Both the position numbers and the translations under genes were made by a program. Below are positions 24,497-36,521 of a stretch of DNA of 64,000 nt, one piece after another. Positions within the stretch are counted from its first letter, which is position 1. Each line of letters begins with the position of its first letter. The notes beneath the pieces were generated by a model. That model saw only the letters and a program-made list of their open reading frames with translations, did no database searches and was not told where the DNA came from. Source of the DNA: Temnothorax longispinosus (taxonomy: Eukaryota; Arthropoda; Insecta; Hymenoptera; Formicidae); assembly GCF_030848805.1 (NCBI RefSeq), contig NW_027270100.1, forward strand, positions 248,001 through 312,000. The letters are read 5' to 3'.

Positions 24497-27400
24497 TGTC
24501 ATGTCTGACGGTATAATCACCGCTATATTCCAGCCGCATAAATTTTTCAATTTCCATCCATATTGCACAGCACCTGAAAACAATATAAGAATAAACAATC
24601 ATTCTTTAACTTAACTGTCACAATAATCATTCAGCTGATGCGAGCACGCGTTCTTAAAGTAGTAGACACAAGCCTAGAGAACATGGCTGCCTTAAGGTAC
24701 CCTTTCAAGCTTAAGCCCCATTTTCATGAATCACACTATAAACTTTTGGACAATTGCTTGTTAAAACTCCCCAGAATCACTAAAATTGATCATAAATGAA
24801 TATTACAAGTTTTATGAGATCCTTGATGCAATATAAATTCAATTCAACACACGAATAAATACATGTTCCATAAGAATAAACTCAGAAAATTAAAATAAAA
24901 TATAAATAAATTAATTAAAAGTAGATTATTCATAAGAACATAACCTTTTGTGCCTAAAGATTATTATTATGCTAAAATAATAATTATCTTACTAGCATTT
25001 CTCAAACATGATTGTTATAAACAATTAAATTATATTATTAACAAACCTAGCTAGTGTGACTACTGGAACTATCACAAAAAGTCAAACAACTTTTGGTTAT
25101 AAATAATTGTTGGATCTCTCAAAATAAACTAATTAACAATAAAATTTATCATAAAAATATTATTAAAGATGATGAATAAAATCACTGCAGACACTCAGCA
25201 GAGCATGTCAAGTAACCTCACAAAAACCCCCACATCATATCTCTTCTTAATTCCGAGATATAATTAAAAATTATGGAAATCCATAAAACACAGAAATTTT
25301 AAACAATCTAAAATAATGCCCTTAATTATCCGAACACAACAAAAGAAACCCCATCTTTTTATCTCTTACCGTTCTCGATAAATTATTAAAGTTTCACGTC
25401 CGCCATTTTGAATTTCTTACCCTTTAGACTTACAAAGACCAAATCACTTTTACATTAATATTTTAGTCTTTTATACATTTTAAGACCGAAAAATTTCATT
25501 TCTGAACGAAAATTTTGACACTTAATTATTATGATAAAAATAGAATCTCTCATACTCCTAAACACCAGTAACGTTAACGCCGATTTTCTATTTAAATTAA
25601 TTAAATTAATAAACGAGATTGAAAATTGAACATTCACTCCATGAAAGACGAGGATAGTTTAATACCAGTTCACAGAGAGTAAGACAAGGATAGCCGCATA
25701 GACTCTTAATAAATTAAAATAAAATAGAAAACAAATAGTTTGAAATAAAAACAATATAAACGCGTATAAGGAATAATCACTAGAACCGATCAATGGAAAA
25801 ACATTTACTATATAATTATTCAAAATTGCAACTTACTTTTATAAACAACCATAAACAAATTACTGACCATGTCAATAAATATTTTTAACTTATACCTCAG
25901 ATCATGTATAATAACTTTTATATAAGTCAAAACCTTATTACTCCATTAACGAAGGCTACACAAGTTTTTTTAGAAAATACAGGGCCAAATAATGAATTTT
26001 CCGATTTAGCGGGAAAATTCTGGCAACCCAGGTCGAACTGCTTGTATAACTATAAAAACCCGTTTCGGTAAATACAAATTTTGACCGCGCACGTAAACTC
26101 TGCATCAGTACACCTACGAAAAATGATAATAACTTTTATTTCTGCAATTGTTTATCTACGAAATATTTATAAAATAAAATAAAGAATGCTCATAAATAAG
26201 ATGATATTAGAAATTCGAAACCTCTTAAATAAGGAGAACATAACAATATCAATATGCAAATTAAAGAGTACCAATTTATTTAATTAATAATTTGTTATTA
26301 ACAAATACATATATTAACAATAAAATTTTCCAATGCTATATTATACCTTAGTGAAAGTCCTACAATATGTTTCCTATACATTGCTACCAAATTCCCAACC
26401 ATTCACGAGATATAAAAATAACAAAAATCTTATTATATATAAACAATTTAATTTCATTAATTTTTTGTACTAATGAGAATGCTGACCATTTCTATCTGCA
26501 CGATATATTATTAATCTGATATTAGAATCATTATTACCACCGCTAACATCACTTTTATTAATATTACTATTAACAAATATGTATACTTACCAAAATTAAT
26601 ATAAATATCGAGCGTCAAGCGCCGAAGCATTACTCACGAACCTGAGAAAGATAAAATTGTATTATGCGTAGCATAAGGAACACGAATCCAAGCGAGATGC
26701 GAGTATTGTACGATCTGAAAGAGAGAAAGAGAGAGTCAGATATACTATAGTAACTGTTAGACGAAGAGAGCAATATCTTTTATACTTTAGACATGCTAAT
26801 AATGATTTTAATTGTACTATTAAATTATTCTACTGTATGTAAAGTATGTCTGAAGAAACTTAAATAATATTCAACATATATTTGCACATTTTAAGATTCA
26901 AATACTAAATATTTCTTTCATGATAAAAGTCATATTGAAATTTAATAATGAAAGAAAGTATCGCTCTCAATACAAATCGCTGTTAGAGTAGAGAATAAAA
27001 ATAGAATTCAGACGAGTCACCTGTATGACTCATTCGAGTGAATCTAGTCTTCGCATAGACCATATATGAACATGTCGAAGCAGAGCGCAACGCATGACCA
27101 TATAAGGTAATGAATTTCAAGATACCACCCTATGACTCATTGCTGGCAAGCGAGCCACACCACTAGAAGTAGTCTCACATCCGCTAGACAACGCCTTATG
27201 ACTCATTGTAACGAGGTGCGGTCACTTCCCATTACCGTTTCCAAAATTGTATAAAAGCGGAATCTTTCACCCTTTCAACGGAGAGTGTGGAACGAGCCAG
27301 GAAAGGTCACATATCTTATACTTGTTCCATCCTCCCACATAAGCCACTTGTATCGTAAAAGTTCTACAATAAATATCATACTCTTTTATATCAAAAGAAA

Positions 27401-27580
27401 GATAAAGATTATTGAATTACCTACCTTCGACGGATCCAAGGAGCCATAATCTACATCGCCGACCAACAGCTAATTATCCTGGGGTTTTACCTCCTTAACT
27501 GCAAGAAGAACCCATAAAAATTGATTTCGACGGAGACGTTCTGCCGGATCGAGCCACCTCGCATCACCCAGGACGTCACA
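24497..27580 (+). repeat. Long LTR-like repeat, copy C: complete, uninterrupted reference copy
   Basis: 3084 bp from TGTCATGTC to GACGTCACA, flanked by ATAA on both sides (24493-24496, 27581-27584). No ORF beyond chance length. Promoter-like parts lie near the right end: three ATGACTCAT boxes (27025, 27132, 27198), TATAAAAG at 27250-27257 and AATAAA at 27368-27373. TG...CA ends, 4-bp duplication, TATA then AATAAA then end is LTR architecture (U3-R-U5), so the copies read as solo LTRs. A non-autonomous DNA element with short inverted ends (TGTSACGTC) is the alternative. Confidence 0.85.
27250..27373 (+). promoter_or_regulatory. Core promoter and poly(A) signal of the LTR-like repeat
   Basis: TATAAAAG at 27250-27257 follows three AP-1/bZIP-type ATGACTCAT sites at 27025-27033, 27132-27140 and 27198-27206. 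AATAAA lies at 27368-27373. All are retained in copies A, E, F, G and H at matching places. Confidence 0.6.
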
Positions 27581-27584
27581 ATAA

Positions 27585-27625
27585 CCGCCTCGCACAGAAT
27601 CTGATAAGTCAAATGTTCGGTACGC
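27585..27625 (-). pseudogene. Split zinc-type gene 1, middle piece
   Basis: A 41-bp island between two repeat insertions. On the minus strand it encodes RTEHLTYQILCEAV, continuing the frame from 45318 and leading into 24492. Both flanking 4-bp duplications (CCGT, ATAA) fit. Confidence 0.7.
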
Positions 27626-28008
27626 CCGTTGTCACGTCTGACGGTATAATCACCGCTATATTCCAGCCGCATAAATTTTTCGATTTCCATCCATATTGCA
27701 CAGCACCTGAAAACAATATAAGAATAAATAATCACACCTTAGGTTTGTTCGCGTCGCATGCTCCAATGTACACCAGAGAGCACTTGGATCACAGATAAGA
27801 TGACGGTTGGGTCAGATGGGTTTATGTGCACCAACGCTCAGTGACACGAACGGACTTTTGGATCACAGATAAGATGGCGGTTGGGTCAGATGGGTTTATG
27901 TGCACCAACGCTCAGTGACACGAACAGACTTGAGCACTCTCTTCCCTTCTTCCAAACTTCCAATCGCACATCGCACATCATTGACTGGTTATTCCAAATT
28001 GGTAAATA

Positions 28009-29869
28009 ATGGATTGTTTAGATTTTTTGGGCGGTTTTCATATGATAATAAATAATATTAATGATGACTTTTTGGCTGAAAATCTTGTACCTTTGACAAG
28101 AATTGGTGATTTGTTAGAAAACAATGGGAACGACGATGAAATAGAAAGTGAGTATTGATGATAAAGATGTGGCGTTTCTAACTTTGACGTAATCTGTAAA
28201 GATCTTGCAATTTTAAATTTATTTTTTTCTTAAGTAGTTTGTGCACTTTTATTGTATTTTATGATTGATATTTGCAGATATTGCCATTAACGCAATTGTT
28301 GAAATTGCAGAAGGTTTCGTCCAAAGAATACATAGAACATGCATAACTAATTACATTGAAAATATAGTGCCTATGTATACGGATAGAGAGTTTGTTATGC
28401 ATTTTCGTTTGAAGAGAACACTTTTTATAAGTATGGTAGAGAAATTTAGCCATTGGCCATATTTTAGAAATTTAGGAGGTAAGTATTGATTTTTTTAAAT
28501 TAGATATGTGTATACTAAAAATTTTTAACTTTATTTTGAATAAAGTTTGATCAATATTTTATAGGACATGGAGGATTCAAAGTAGTTTCGGCTGAGAAAC
28601 ATATTCTCACTTTTTTGTGGTTTGCTGGCCATCAAAGTGCTAGTTTCAGAGATGTTGCTGACAGATTCGATCTCTCTCTTAATACCCTTGAATCTGTGTT
28701 ACGTAGAGTCACACAATTTTTGTATGATATGAGAAATGAAGTTATTCGGTATCCTACTGAAGTAGAGAAGCAAAGAACGCAAAGATACTATCTCGAAAGT
28801 AAAGGTTTTCCTGGAGTAATTGGTAATAATGTGATTCTCTTCGATGATATTATATTTAATTTAAGCTCACAGTTTTGTAATTCAGTATGTGTAATCCAAT
28901 TACATTAATTTATTTAGTGTATTTCTTTTTTGTTGTAGGATGTATTGACGGCTCACATATCCGTATTGACAAACCTTCTGAAGATCCAGTGGCTTACATC
29001 AATAGAAAGCATTATTTTTCCGTACACATGCAAGGGACCGTTAATGAACAGAAGAAGTTCTTAGATGTATTCATTGGCTACCCTGGTTCAGTGCACGATG
29101 CAAGAGTATTTGCAAATTCCAGTTTGGCTGAAGATTTGCCAATACTTTGTGAAAGTATAAACTTATCACATTCATAATTTACTGTATTTTTGTATATAAA
29201 CCAACTAGCTTTGTATTTCTTATTCAATTCAGTTAAAATCGTAAATATCTTGTAGATATGGACTGGTAATTATCTATAATTTTTGTATTTGAAAGTGTCC
29301 GGAGAAGATATTCACTGCCAGTATTATAAATTTGTAGTACATGTAAACTATAAATTTTCAACGCTGGCAGAGTGAATATCAAAACGCAGCCTTAGCATTA
29401 GCTGTTAATCTTAAATATACGTGCTTTTATTTCAGATGGAAGCATACTTCTTGGAGATGCTGCATACCCATGCCTTCTCCAATTAATTACTCCATATCGG
29501 GATAATGGACATTTGACGCAGGCCCAAAGAAATTTTAATCGTATACATAGTCAGTGCAGAATTTCAGTTGAGCATGGATTTGGAATACTGAAACAACGTT
29601 TTAGACAGTTATATTTTCTCAAGCTGAGAAATATGCAATTCATCGTCAAATTCATCTTCGCTTGCTGCGTTCTTCACAATTTGGCTGACTTGGATGATTT
29701 GCAACACATGGAAGAACCTGAAGTCGACAATCATGCCGATATAAATGCGCAAGTATTGTTGCATAATGTCCCAGCAGCAGATAGAGATGAAGATCCAGAT
29801 GATGATCGACATGGTCGCGATCTCAGAGATGAATTATGTAGACAATTGTTTCAACTACGATTTGAATAA
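28009..29869 (+). CDS. Harbinger transposase, five exons, intact
   Basis: PIF/Harbinger DDE nuclease. Exons 28009-28147, 28278-28478, 28565-28822, 28939-29154 and 29436-29869 all have GT/AG borders and all four introns are phase 1. Total 1248 nt, 415 aa plus stop. The triad is complete: D in CIDGSHIRIDKP, D in LLGDAAYPCLL and E in ISVEHGFGILKQRF. FSVHMQGTV and GYPGSVHDARVF are typical intervening blocks, and the tail is acidic. With a working Myb partner supplied it could still act. Confidence 0.93.
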
Positions 29870-31404
29870 GAGTATCCAAATAAATTTGTTTAAATATTTT
29901 CTTCTAATATTAATATTTAAATATTATGTTTATTATTTTTTTTAAATATCGATATCGTGTCGTTAACATCGACATATCACATGCTGCATCGTATCAATCT
30001 GTGTCGTTCAATTAAAAAATATGTATGATGTACTTGACGTATAAAGCTATCTCAAAGTGCTTTCAAATATTTATGTTGTTTTTTTTTAGTTATAAAAATT
30101 AGGAAATATAATGTACAAAATGTATAAATTATATTTTCAAGAATTGCAACGACAGCAACGCGTTATTTAAATTTTAGATTGTAATTATAACGATTATAAC
30201 AATTAACGATTACACAAATATATTTCATTTATTAATAATTATGAAATATTACAATTATATATCTTCTATTCAGCTCATTTTAATTAAAATAGATTAAAAT
30301 TTGATATTAAATTTGATGAAATAAGTTCTCATGTAATATCATAAAAAAGACAACAAATAAAACAATTTTGTTAAAAATTTATCCATACATCAGTCTTTTA
30401 TTGTCATATACGCCTATTTTTCATACAAATAGAGAAATATAACTGCATAATGTAAATGTATATTTTACTATTATATGATTTTTTTATCGATAATTATCAA
30501 AATCAAAAATGTTATCGAGAATTAACAAAAAATGTAAATTGGACAAGAAATGACAGTTTTGATTTTCAATCATTAGCTTTGTACGCTTAACTGCAAGTAA
30601 ATAATGCTGCTTTATTATGTAAAAAAAAAACTCAATAAGTAAATGCAGCTTTGCTCTGTTGCAGAGTTTGATACAGCTTTGTTACGCTGTTTATCAAAAT
30701 AACAGAAAAGAAATAAATGAAAAAACTGAAATAAACTTTAATAAACTAAAAATTATTTAAACTTGAAATAAAAATTTTAAATACAATTAACAAAATTATA
30801 TAAACTTTAAATACATATAACTACATACGTATATGTGAAGCGTTCATAAAGTTTGTAACTTTCTCAATAAAGAAAAGAATGAAGTCGATTGAAAGTGTAC
30901 ACATTTATTAGCCTTTATTTACCTATGAATCCTGTAGTTACACATTTTTCCCAGTGATGCAAGATCTGTCAGATATAATTATTGTAAAAACCAACACATT
31001 TTTGTTTTTCAACAAAATTAAAATTAAACTTAATAAACTGTTTATAAATTTTATAAATTAAAAGGTGTTTATATATATATAAAAGACAATGTGTCTATTT
31101 TTACAACTATTATACCCTTACAGATCTTGTCAGTAAAAATGTGTAACTTCGCAGAATTCATATGAAAAGGTTAATAAATGTGCACAGTTTTACTACTTTT
31201 TCACTTTTAAGCCCAGATAGCACAGTGCGTCAAATAACGTTGTAATGCCGTCAAAGTGACGTCTCTTACGACAACAATCCGCCACTTTGACTGCACTATT
31301 ACGCCACTTGACGCCACTGTGCTATCTGGGAGTAGACAAAGAAACAAACTTTATGAATGTCTCATGTATATAATTTGATGAACCTTCAGTCTTATTATAT
31401 CTTA
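29870..31404. other. Non-coding middle of the second Harbinger with a small MITE
   Basis: No ORF. A 119-bp foldback insert at 31212-31330 has inverted ends CCCAGATAGCACAGTG / CACTGTGCTATCTGGG. The rest is AT-rich. Confidence 0.7.
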
Positions 31405-33104
31405 TTAATCTTCTTTGTCTGATAATTTTTGTGTTGAGTATTTTTTATTTTCTATTCTCTCTAGTATCTTAAGTTGCCTTTCTAAGATGCTATTTCGCTC
31501 TTTTTGCAATTGTAATTGTTCTGTTTGTAATTCATTACATTTTTTGAGCTCCGTCAGATATTTTGTACGTATTTCTTGTTTGGCATCACTTTCTCTTTGT
31601 AGCACAGCACAGATGGATTCCTTAACTGATTGTAGAGTATGCGCCAATTTGCCATCTCGTACTTTTGCTTTTGTATTTATTAAAGATGAGCAACTGCTAT
31701 CCGTTATGGACGATCTGCTGCTACCTGCTACTGATAGAGATTCACTGTTAACTGCAGATGGTGTCGAAGGTGGTGAGTTTAGTGCGATAGAATATTGTTC
31801 TTCATTTTCATTCCTGTAATAGAAAACATTTTAAATTATATATCTAGAAATGAATTAAAAAACATCTTAAGGAGATGATTACTCACTGAGACAAATGTTG
31901 ATTGACCACCCTTTGCAAAACTTCTTCTTGAGAAACCATTTCATTGCGGCCAGCTACAAAAGGTGGCACTCCACTGTGACTTTTTCCAAATAATTTTATC
32001 ATTTCACTGCAAAGATATATATGTATTCTATTACTTACTCATTAACTACTAAATATAATACTAAATACTTAATAAAAACAGAATATTGTGAGAATAACAA
32101 AATAAAAATATAAAACAAACTGACTGAACTGTTAATGATAAATGTTTAATTCAAAAATATTACATTTATAGTTATATACAGAAAATACAAGATAGAACTT
32201 ACTCTTTATATGGAAGAGGTTTAGTGCCTTTCCCAGAACTGTTTTTTCCCATGGTCCGTTTAATATGTTTATCCCATTTCTTCTTCAACAATTTAAATTT
32301 ATTTTTCATGTGATTTTTAGTAGCATTCACATAACCTCTTTCCTGGAAAGATTCTGCTATCGCTTGAAACATGGCCTCTTTACTTTGATATTTTCTTTTC
32401 TGGAATTTTTTTTCATGCTGTTCATACTCTGTGAAAAACAACATTATGGTTCTATGGTCCCAAATAAAATAGCCATCATTATTGACACCAGAAGTATTCT
32501 CTTTTTCATTATCTGAGCCTTGATTTGAGTCTTGAATTGAAGAGTCCAATGAAGATACAATTGTAGGCGTGTGCTGCATAGAGCTTGTTGCAGGAACCGT
32601 AACAGAAAGACTCTCATGGATTTTAATCTGAGGCTGAATTCTAGAAGAACCTGCTTTATTGGTAAAGCATCCAAAAGTGAAGAGTCCAGTGAAGACACAA
32701 TTGTAGGTGTGTACTGCATAGAGCTTGTTACAGGAACAGTAACAGAAGGACTCTCATGGATTATAGTTTGAGGCTAAATTGTAGAAGAATTTGTTTTATT
32801 CAGTACAGAATCCAGAGGCGCAGTTGTGGTTAGGAACTGTGTCGAGTCTGTTGTAGTAGTTGCAACAGAAGTCTGGGGAGGCTTGAATAACTTTATTGAC
32901 ACCAGTTTAGGTTTCACAGCTAAAAAATAAAACAATATTAATTATAGTACAATATTCATGCAATTTAAATTACCTTAGAATAAAATCATTTAATCTATCT
33001 TTTAGAATTTATTTTATTAGTCAATTAAGTAAAAATATAACTAAAGTATTGTATTTAAGTAATCAGCATCATATGAAATTCTTACGTTTAAAAGAAGTCT
33101 CCAT
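31405..33104 (-). pseudogene. Harbinger ORF1: Myb/SANT-like protein, broken by a 140-bp duplication
   Basis: Four exons on the minus strand: 33104-33086, 32919-32203, 32006-31887 and 31813-31405, junctions in phase. The Myb-like domain (YFIWDHRTIMLFFTEYEQH ... FKLLKKKWDKHIKR) is in exon 2, and a coiled coil (ELQTEQLQLQKERNSILERQLK) in exon 4. Exon 2 carries a tandem copy of a 140-bp unit (32551-32690 and 32691-32830), not a multiple of three, which shifts the frame. The upstream copy also has TAG where the other has CAG. Discounting one unit restores the frame. Translation from an internal ATG (32579) could still give the DNA-binding half. Confidence 0.85.
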
Positions 33105-35200
33105 GATTGTTAATTTTGAAATATTCTCTGGACTCTAGACCCGACTAACTTGAGCAATGGCTACTGTTTACACACTTCACACGCATGCGCGTGATGCGCG
33201 CATAACATAGCCTCAATTGCACCACCTTCGAAGCTGAGGCAAATAGAGCGTGCTCCTAATTGCTCCTTGGAGTGTACTCTAACGTGACGCGAACATTTAG
33301 TCGACATCTTGGTTCAGGTGACGCGAACGTATTGCTAAATAAAGCGTGCTCCTAATTGCTCCTTGGAGTATGCTCTAACGTGACGCGAACATCTAGTCGC
33401 CATCTTGGTTCAGGTGACGCGAACGTATTGGAGCGCATTGGAGTGAGAAAGAGCATGTTGGGGCATGCGACGCGAACAAACCTCTTAACTTAACTGTCAT
33501 AACAATTACTCAGCTGATGCGAGCACGCGTTCTTAAAGTAGTAGACACAAGCCTAGAGAACATGGCTGCCTGAAGGTACCCTTTCAAGCTTAAGCCCCAT
33601 TTTCATGAATCACACTATAAACTTTTGGACAATTGCTTGTAAAAACTCCCCAGAATCACTAAAATTAATAGACTTAGCTAGTGTGACTACTGGAACTATC
33701 ACAAAAAGTCAAACAACTTTTGATTATAAACCATTATTGTATCTCTCAAAATAAACTAATTAACAATACAATTTACCATAAAATTATTATTAAAAATAAT
33801 GAATAAAATCACTGCAGATACTCAGCAGAGCATGTCAAGTAACCTCACAAAAACCCCCACATCATATCTCTTCTTAATTCCGAGATATAATTAAAAATTA
33901 TGGAAATCCATAAAACACAGAAATTTTAAACAACCTAAAATAATGCCCTTAATTGTCCGAACATAACAAAAGAAACCCCATCTTTTTATCTCTTACCGTT
34001 CTCGAGTTATAAATTATTAAAGTTTCACGTCCGCCATTTTGAATTTCCTACCCTTTAGACTTACAAAGACCAAATCACTTTACATTAATATTTTAGTCTT
34101 TTATACATTTTAAGACCGAAAAATTTCATTTCTGAACGAAAATTTTGACACTTAATTATTATGATAAAAATGGAATCTCTCATACTCCTAAACACCAGTA
34201 ACGTTAACGCCGATTTTCTATTTAAATTAATTAAATTAATAAACGAGATTGAAAATTGAACATTTACTCCATGAAAGACGAGGATAGTTTAATACCAGTT
34301 CACAGAGAGTAAGACAAGGATAGCCCTATAGACTCTTAATAAATTAAAATAAAAATGAAAACAAATAGACGGAGATAAAACAATTATAGAAATACATTCT
34401 CTTATATTTATGGAAAAATACTACATTGAAATAACTATTGTGACGTCCTGGGTGATGCGAGGTGGGTCGATCCGGCAGAACGTCTCCGTCGAAATCAATT
34501 TTTATGGGTTCTTCTTGCAGTTAAGGAGGTAAAACCCCAGGATAATTAGCTGTTGGTCGGCGATGTAGATTATGGCTCCTTGGATCCGTCGGAGGTAGGT
34601 AATTCAATAATCTTTATCTTTCCTTTGATATAAAAGAATATGATATTTATTGTAGAACTTTTACGATACAAGTGGCTTATGTGGGAGGATGGAACAAGTA
34701 TAAGATATGTGACCTTTCCTGGCTCGTTCCACACTCTCCGTCGAGAGGGTGAAAGATTCCGCTTTTATACAATTTTGGAAACGGTAGTGGGAGGTGACCG
34801 CACCTCGTTACAATGAGTCATAAGGCGTTGTCTAGCGGATGTGAGTCTACTTCTAGTGGTGTGGCTCGCTTGCCAGCAATGAGTCATAGGGTGATGTCTT
34901 GAAATTCATTACCATATGGTCATGCGTCGCGCTCCGCTTCGACATGTCCATATATGGTCTATGCGAGGACTAGATTCACTCGAATGAGTCATACAGGTGA
35001 CTCGTCTGAATTCCATTTTTATTCTCTAGTCTAACAGCGATTTGTATTGAGAGCGATACCTTCTTTCATTATAAAATTTCAATATGACTTTTATCATAAA
35101 GGAAAAGAAGAAATCTTTAATATTTAATCTTAAAATGTGCAAATATATGTTGAATTATATTTAAGTTTCTTCAGACATACTTTACATAGGGTAGAATAAT

Positions 35201-35484
35201 TGTTGGGAGAAGACTTTGAACGAGCAATAAGTTCCCGCCCTTCTAGAGGGCAGCCCCCGGTTGGCGGCGCGACTCAGCGCGCCATGCGTGCGTGCGGTCA
35301 TCAGTGGTGCTCACAAGAGCCTCGATCACCGTCGTGTTCAGACGTGTTGGTTACGGTTTAAGTTACAGAGTGTGATATACTTATATATAATAAAGACAGT
35401 ATTCAGAGTGTACAAAGACCAAGATTGTTGTGTTCCCTGCTCATCTCACCACATTTCAAGTCGTCCCTGATTATATTTCCAATA
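35201..35484 (+). repeat. Copia III 5' LTR
   Basis: 284 bp, TGTTGG...CCAATA, base-for-base the same as 39876-40159 by eye. A TATA-like run and AATAAA lie at about 35380-35395. Confidence 0.98.
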
Positions 35485-36521
35485 GGTTATGGGCCCAGGG
35501 CACGATTCCCCTGCGTGAGGAACATAGCACGAAAGTGTATATACGAAGTGTGTGAGACGCCGGCGAAGGGCATAGAAAGAGATAGAAGCATCTAGAAGAT
35601 TAGAGGGTAAGTAAATAATATTCCTCGTTGCTGACGAGCAAAACGAGAGAATTCTCAGTTAATAAGAATGTTCGATAAATACTGTTACAAGGAGATAGAT
35701 GTTTTTGCCATTTTTCTCGAGAAATAGAAATAGAGGTAATAATGGTAATAAGAGAATTAGAGAATAGATGTGTAAAGTGTAATAAAGAAGTAGAGAATAA
35801 TGAAGGAAAAAGATATAGAAAAATGCCGCTTGGTAGCAAGTCGGCGACGTGCGCGTGCAAGTCCGATCGTGAACGGCGAGAGTCATTTCTTTTGGCGCGC
35901 GGAATTTTTGGCGCGCGGAAGTCCGATCGTAGACGGCGAGAGTCATTGTTTTTGGCGCGCAGAACTTGTTGCTGGGCGCGCACAAACACATAATCGATTT
36001 CGACTAACAACATGGCATCGATGCTAGATGGCTAGATTGCGTATGCGTATGCTAGATGGCTAGATTGCGATACATGTAAATGTATGCGTATGTATAAAAA
36101 CTCTATATGACTCTATATGAGTTTATTTTTTTTGAAATCGATATGTATCGGGTCGGTAATTGAGCATGACTTGCTGTGCGGTGTAGCTTGATTACTGTTT
36201 AGGGAAGCCGCGTAAATTTGTATGGGCCCCGTGCGTGTGCGTGATCAACCCGAGCTCCCATAGATCTTTTCAGCAGTGCTGGGGATCGCAACGGACAGTG
36301 GTGTGCGCGTGCGGATAGCCCTGCAGAGGCGCGTGGTTTTCTCGCTTTGGGGTTATTGTGAATTGCAGTGCGTTCTATATAGCCTCATAAGCATTAAATT
36401 TTTATCGCTGAAAGAGATCTAGTGATAGAAATTGTAAATTATTATTTGTCAATACGAATGTTGGTTTATCTTGTCAAAAGAGGAATGCTAATGTTCAGTT
36501 GATATTTAAATCCCGATATAG
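35485..36521 (+). other. Copia III PBS and long 5' leader
   Basis: Primer-binding site for internal initiator tRNA-Met, then about 1 kb of untranslated leader containing a 60-bp direct repeat (35859-35918, 35919-35978; GTCCGATCGT...GGCGAGAGTCATT...GGCGCGC). Short minus-strand ORFs here are chance. Confidence 0.8.

Larger units (their letters stand above)
27742..33484. mobile_element. Second Harbinger element, inserted in copy D
   Basis: 5743 bp with inverted ends GGTTTGTTCGCGTCGCATGC (right end C/T variant plus two extra bases) and TTA on both sides (27739-27741, 33485-33487). The empty site is preserved in copy E at 42581-42600. It contains an intact spliced transposase (plus) and a damaged Myb-like ORF1 (minus). 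Subterminal duplications: 74 bp twice at 27784-27931 and 96 bp twice at 33247-33438. Confidence 0.93.
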
